This document shows positions 58,880 to 64,000 of a stretch of DNA of 64,000 nucleotides, piece by piece. Both the position numbers and the translations under genes were made by a program. Position 1 is the first letter of the stretch. Each line of letters begins with the position of its first letter. The stretch lies in the NCBI GenBank assembly GCA_013398615.1, contig VZSR01000520.1:28811604-28875603 (forward strand), given 5' to 3'. The notes beneath the pieces are model-generated. The model worked only from the letters and a program-made list of their open reading frames with translations. It was not told where the DNA came from and searched no databases. The DNA comes from Brachypodius melanocephalos (lineage: Eukaryota > Chordata > Aves > Passeriformes > Pycnonotidae).

Positions 58880-60440
58880 AAATTGGTGACCTGCTATACC
58901 CCTTAGACACATACAAGTCTATGGGGCTGGATTGATCCACCCAAGGGTACTGAAGGAGCTGGCTGAAGTGCTTATAATGCTGCTTTCCACCATTTATAAG
59001 AAGTCTTGGCTAACTGGGGAAGTTCCAGTTGACTGGAGGTTGGCAAACATGATGCCCACTTACAGGAAGGGCCAGAAGGAAGATCCAGGGAAATTACAGT
59101 CTTGTCAGCCTGACCTTGGTGCCAGGGAAGATTATGGAGCAGATTATCTTGAGTGTCATCATGTAGCTTGTATGGGACAACCAGGGGATCAGGCCCAGCC
59201 AGCAGGGATTTAGGAAAGGCAGAGTCCTGCTTTACCAACCTGATCTCCTTCTGTGACAAAGTGACCTGCTTCATGGATGAGGGGAAGGCTGTGGATGTCT
59301 GCCTAGACTTCAGTAAAGTCTGTGACAATGTTTCCTACAGCAGTCTCCTGGAGAAACCGGCTGCTCATGGCTTGGATGGGTGTATTCTTCATTGAGTAAA
59401 AACACTGGATGGCCAGGCCCACAGCTTGTTGGTGAATGGCAGGAGATACAGCTTGTGGGCAGTCACTAGTGAGGTTCCACAGGGCTCTGTACTGGGCCCG
59501 GTTCTGTTTACCATCTTTATTGATGATTTAGATGGGGGGATTGAGTGCACCCTCAGTAATTTTGCAGATGACAACAAGTTGGGCAGGAATGTTAATTTTA
59601 AGGAGGGCAGGAATGGTCTGCAGTGGGATCTGGACAGGCTGGATTGATGGGGTGAAGCCAATGGCATGAAGTTCAACAAGGCCAAGTGTCAGGTCATTTG
59701 GGTTCACAATAACCCCACACAGTGCTACAGACTGGGGGAAGAGTGATTGGAAAGCTGCTGGGCAGAAAAGGACCTGGGGGTGCTGGTAGAACATGAGCCA
59801 GGGTGTGCCCAGGTGGCCAAGAAGGAAAATGGCATCCTGGCCTTTATCAGCAATGGTGTGGATAACAAGACCAGGGCAGTGATCATTCCCCTGTACTTGG
59901 CTCTCATGAGGCCACACCTCAAGTGCTGTGTCCAGTTTTGAGTGCTTTGCAACAGGAAAGACATCGAGGTGCTGGAGTGTGTCCAGAGAAGGGCAGCAGG
60001 GCTAGTGAAGGGTCTGGAACACAGGTTTTAGGAGGAGCAGCTGAGGGAGCTGGGATATTTAGCCTGGAGAAGAAGAGGCTCAAGGGAGACCCTATCACTG
60101 TGCCTACAACTACCTGGAAGGAGGCTGTAGCAAGGTGGGGGTCAGCCTCTTCTTTCCAGTAAGAAGTGACAGGATGAGAGGAAATGGCCTCAGGTTGCAC
60201 CAGGGGAAGTTTAGACTGGGTATTAGAAAGGAATTCTTTGCAGAAAGGGTTGTCAAGGGTTGGAACAGGCTCTTCAGGGAAGTGGTTGAGTCACCATTCC
60301 TGGAGGCGTTTATAAGAGATGTAGATGTGGCACTTAAGGACGTGGTTTAATGGTGGACTTAGCAGTGCTGAGTCAATTCTTCAACTGGTGATCTTGGAGG
60401 TCTTTTCCAACCCAAAGATTCTGTGGTTCTTTATTCTATA
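58880..60440 (+). mobile_element. CR1 LINE, longest copy, with recognisable RT core
   Basis: This copy runs from the start of the RT domain to the 3' end. Motifs in order are: IHPRVLKELAEV near 58935; a damaged LTxVPGK region near 59110; VDVCLDFSKVCDNVSY near 59290, which holds the first catalytic Asp; VPQGSVLGPVLFTIFIDDL near 59475; FADDN near 59565, the second catalytic motif; AEKDLGVLVEH near 59765; RPHLKCCVQF near 59912; and WNRLFREVVESPFLEAF near 60258. It ends in an AAAGATTCTGTGGTTC tail near 60425. Several stops and frameshifts break ORF2, and the endonuclease and ORF1 are missing, so it cannot move. It is the least decayed LINE here. Confidence 0.93.
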
Positions 60441-63400
60441 GCCCTATTATGTTTGTATACCACCTTATAGTGTGATAATATAAGAGTTTAAGTACCCACA
60501 TTTGGAAATTGAGAATTTCTGTTTCCATAATGCTACATAAACTCTATTTTCCATGTGATGTGTTCAAGGCACAATTAAGTAAATGCACAGGAAAACACAA
60601 AATCTTACATCTGTTCTTGGGGCTACATCGTGCTTATGTTGGGAACTGGATGTTCATAATCTTTGAATTTTGCATGATTAGGTATTGAATAAATACATTT
60701 GCATTGTATATGGTACAGTTGTAAAACAAAGGGTCTGCAAGGAAAAAAATCATTATTTATAGTGTGCTGTGGTTGAATTTCTTGATATTGTGGTGGTTTC
60801 CTTGTTTGAGTTTGAAACTTTGATGAATGAAGAGGTGCTAGGACTCTATGATAAGAGTCTCACCCCTCAGCAAATCTTGCATATTGTCTTTTATCCTAAG
60901 AAGAAGAAGAGGGTCTTTTACACTAGAGGGTTTTCCATTTGAGCAGATAAAGGTACATAACATGAACAGGTGGTTAGGAGCTGAAATAGATTAATTTGGA
61001 CTAGAAATAAGATGCCCATTTTTAACAACTATAATAATTAGGCCCTGAAAAAATGTTCTTGCAGTTTTTATGAACTCCCCATTGATAGAAATCTTTAGGA
61101 CAGGAGTGGATTTTTTTTTTTTTTGCCCAGCTTCAAACAGAAATTCATTCAGAGAAGCTCTCAAACTAGATGGCCTCCAGGGATGGTCTTTGACTTTGTA
61201 ATTTATGGATCCTCCTTAAGTCGTATTCTAGCCTTGGTTATACAATAGAGGTGATCTTTGTGGTTGACAGATGCTGGAAAGTATTTCCTCCATACACTCC
61301 TCCTATGACACTGGAATCCCAAAAACTGTCTGTCCTTCATTCTAGCTATAAAATAGATATAGTACATTTTTCCTTACATGGCCATAGAGAATTGAGACAC
61401 TTCTGTGCAGAGAAGCTTGGGATCTATAGGGCTGTTTCCATTTGAGTCACACTGGCTGTTTTTCCTTAAATATTCGCAAGTAGGATTTGGAGACACTTGT
61501 CTTCAGTGAATAGAAATGTATCAGCTGCCAGAATGTGGTAGGGTGGAGGTAAGGTGGTTCACTGTATCTTTTGACTGTCCCCATTTCTGGCATGTGCCTG
61601 TGGGCCCAGTGAGAGGATGAACCTGGATGACACAAGTGCTCTTCACTCCTTACTTTAGCTGCAAAAGCCTCTGTTCAGCAATGTTGGGCTGACTGCTAAC
61701 AGAAATGAAAGGAAAAAGAGAATCCCTCTGTTTCCTAGTGTATTTTTCTCGGTGATTCAAGATCTTTAATGGTGACTTCTTCATCAGTCCATTGTATCTG
61801 GGAGTATAATGGAAGCCAAAGACTGGAGTGGTGCTAATGCTGAAGATGAGAGGGCAATAAATAGGCCTGAAAGCTATAGAAAATTTTTCTGACAAGTGCT
61901 TGAGATCTTCTTCACCCATTCCCTGTCTCTGGGAAGGTGGCACAGACACTGAAAGTCACCATGGCCCTTTAAAACGTGTGCATGTGGCCATTAAGTCCTT
62001 TAACATGGGCACTGGAAAGCTTCCACCAGAACATGGTAGGGCAGGGCTAGTTTACATTTCTGCCCCATCACCAACATTTGGCTCTCTGTCACTCCCTTTC
62101 CCACCTGCTATATGTGTAAAGGAAGTTCTTAGTCCCTTCTGGCTCTGGAGTTGCCCTCCCCAGCTGCATACTGCGCAGCATACTCAGCCTGCCACCATGC
62201 ACCATCAGCTTTTCAGGAGCTAATTGGATAAACTCTACTCCAGAGCCCATTGAACTTGACTGTAACAGTGCTTAATTAAAGTGCACAAAGTTTGAAGAGA
62301 TAGCAAGTTAAGGCTTAATGCAATAACGAAATGGCACTATTCCACCATCTGCTTCCTTCAAGACGTTAATTGCTTCCACATATTTGTTTGTTTTAATTAG
62401 GAAAGAACCTTGATTAAAATGGAATGAGAAGGGGTAAGAGTGGAGGAAGAAAGGCTGGAAGGAGGGGAAGATGGGAGTGCAGGAGACTGAGAAAGGAATG
62501 AAAGATGAAGGTTTGCCCATGCTGCTGAGTGCTGATCAGCAGCTGTGGAATAGCCACCTAGGAATAAATATTTGTGGACACAGCTTGGACAAGCAACATG
62601 GTATTGTGTCACTGAGAAACTCAGTTAAAGATGAAAGGAATAAGTGAAAAAAAGCAAAATCATTTTCCATGGAGCAATCTGTGTTATAGCTACTTCTTAC
62701 CCACTTCTGCAGAATCTTCCCTGATTGTTCAGTGCAGTGCTTTGTTTTTTCAGTCCTAAGTACTAACCCACATGATAAGAAAGGTAAACAGACTTCTCCC
62801 ATGTTCGCTGCTTTCCTCTTCCTTGAAGTACCATCCATCTGCATTAAGCTCGTCTTGGAAAGTCTTCAGTTTATGAGCAGTTCCAGATAAAAGCACTTTC
62901 TAATGATTGATAACCATATCTGCTTGAAGATGTCAGAATTTTCGGAATAGATGACCAATAAAAGAAAACTTAACAAAAAATTTAAAAACTAATGCCCCAT
63001 ATTTGTAAGTAGGGGCATTGGCTGAAATTTCAGAGATAGGAGGCTAGAAACTTTTAATTTGATTAATCTGACTCACCATTGTCTATTCTTATTCTTTCTC
63101 TCCATGTCTGTTTTTTCCTCCTTCCTTTTCCCCCTTTTTACTCTCTTGAGAGTGAAGTCTGATTTCCCAAGTAACTATCAGTGTAATTAAAGTCAAACAC
63201 AGCTCTTAAAAAAGGGAATCAACTAATTTATTTTCTGAGCCATTGGTATTTTGGCCAGATTTTGATAATGGAAAGCATGAACCCAGGAGCATGAAATGGG
63301 GATATTGTAGTCACTGAAATAATAAATTGTTTAGTAACGTGATCAGTAAAAATGCTTGTTTTATAGGAGACTACAGGCCTTGTGTCATTCTATTCTTGAC

Positions 63401-64000
63401 ATTCCTTCCCCATCCTGCTCTTTGACAGAGGCTGTGGCTTTGACATACCCAAATCTACTGTCATTTTTCTATATCCCACTTTAGATTTTTTTCTAAAAAT
63501 CTCTTTTACTAGTGGGATGTAGTTCCATTCCCCTTCAGCAAATTTAAGAAAGCTTGTGGTCAAAGAAAAGTCCTTCATTCACTTAATCTCTTGCCCAAAA
63601 ACAGAAAAAAATCCTTAACCCCAACTCCTCACAGCCTTGAATAGGTTGGTGAATGTTTTGATAACTGTGGAAAATGTGTACTCAAACAGTTATTTTCCAG
63701 TAAGTATAGATAAATATTTTGTGGCTGGGAGGTTTAGTACAAGGATGGGAGCATGGCTTTTCACCTGTGGATCTCTGTTCCAAAATCAAGTGCTTTGATT
63801 TTGTCCTTACAATACAGTGTAATTGTTCCCTTGGGGCAGGATAGGAGACTCACTGGATCAATTCTAATCATATTGCTTACTGTTATGCACTTGAACACCT
63901 CCAAGATGTAAGCTATAAAAGAACCAGAGGAGAATCCAGGTTAGTAGGGACTTCAGAGTAAACTGAATGGTATGCTGGGGTACCTTGGTGTTTTGGTATT
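60441..64000. other. Non-coding stretch, nothing recognised
   Basis: Ordinary AT-leaning sequence with short unrecognised frames. A purine-rich patch of about 100 bases lies at 62401-62510. No repeat family, exon or RNA gene is supported. Confidence 0.5.

Noticed and set aside
1..64000. Operons, CRISPR arrays, phage genes, toxin-antitoxin or other microbial systems
   Set aside because: None present. The repeats, CpG islands and gene sparsity identify vertebrate DNA, and I found no evidence of a new multi-gene system.

Overview
The window looks like avian nuclear DNA, probably from a songbird or another neoavian. It has several 5'-truncated CR1 LINE copies with bird-type 3' ends, LTRs of ERVL and ERVK type, worn MIR-like SINEs, isolated CpG islands in an AT-rich background, and two runs of N (assembly gaps). 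There are no operons, no phage or CRISPR features, and no complete host protein-coding gene. All open frames are short. The only peptides I recognise belong to CR1 reverse transcriptase and to an ERVL RNase H/integrase remnant. The family assignments come from memory of repeat consensus sequences, not from a search.

Layout. 1-2.7 kb: a CpG island (205-660), then a gap next to a poly-T run. 2.7-3.4 kb: an ERVK-type LTR. 3.4-12.5 kb: mostly unique non-coding DNA with a purine-rich stretch, a 57-base poly-T run, a CR1 tail and a MIR. 12.5-14.4 kb: a solo ERVL-type LTR with a perfect 5-bp target-site duplication, then a small CpG island with six identical 33-bp minisatellite units, then an old MIR/L2-like remnant. 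14.4-30.1 kb: about 15.7 kb with no confident transposon, containing the strongest regulatory feature. That feature is a roughly 0.9-kb CpG island (25.15-26.06 kb) with a TATA-like box, GC boxes, a probable non-coding first exon and a good splice donor on the + strand.

30.1-43.4 kb: a transposon cluster with one CR1-Y-like copy, three other avian CR1 copies, one older CR1/L3-like copy, one ancient SINE, and two LTR-like repeats of about 1.1 kb in inverted orientation 5.2 kb apart. 43.4-53.8 kb: unique non-coding DNA. 53.8-60.4 kb: a 78-bp tandem duplication, a collapsed ERVL provirus (LTR plus RNase H/integrase), and the longest CR1 copy, which keeps recognisable RT motifs. 60.4-64 kb: unique non-coding DNA.

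The simplest reading is the 5' end and first intron of a host gene starting near 25.5 kb on the + strand, plus its upstream flank. Its coding exons would lie outside the window or cannot be recognised here. I see no evidence for a new multi-gene system. The best leads are the promoter island with its transposon-poor surroundings, the CpG-island minisatellite, and the ancient SINE/LINE remnants that may have been co-opted.
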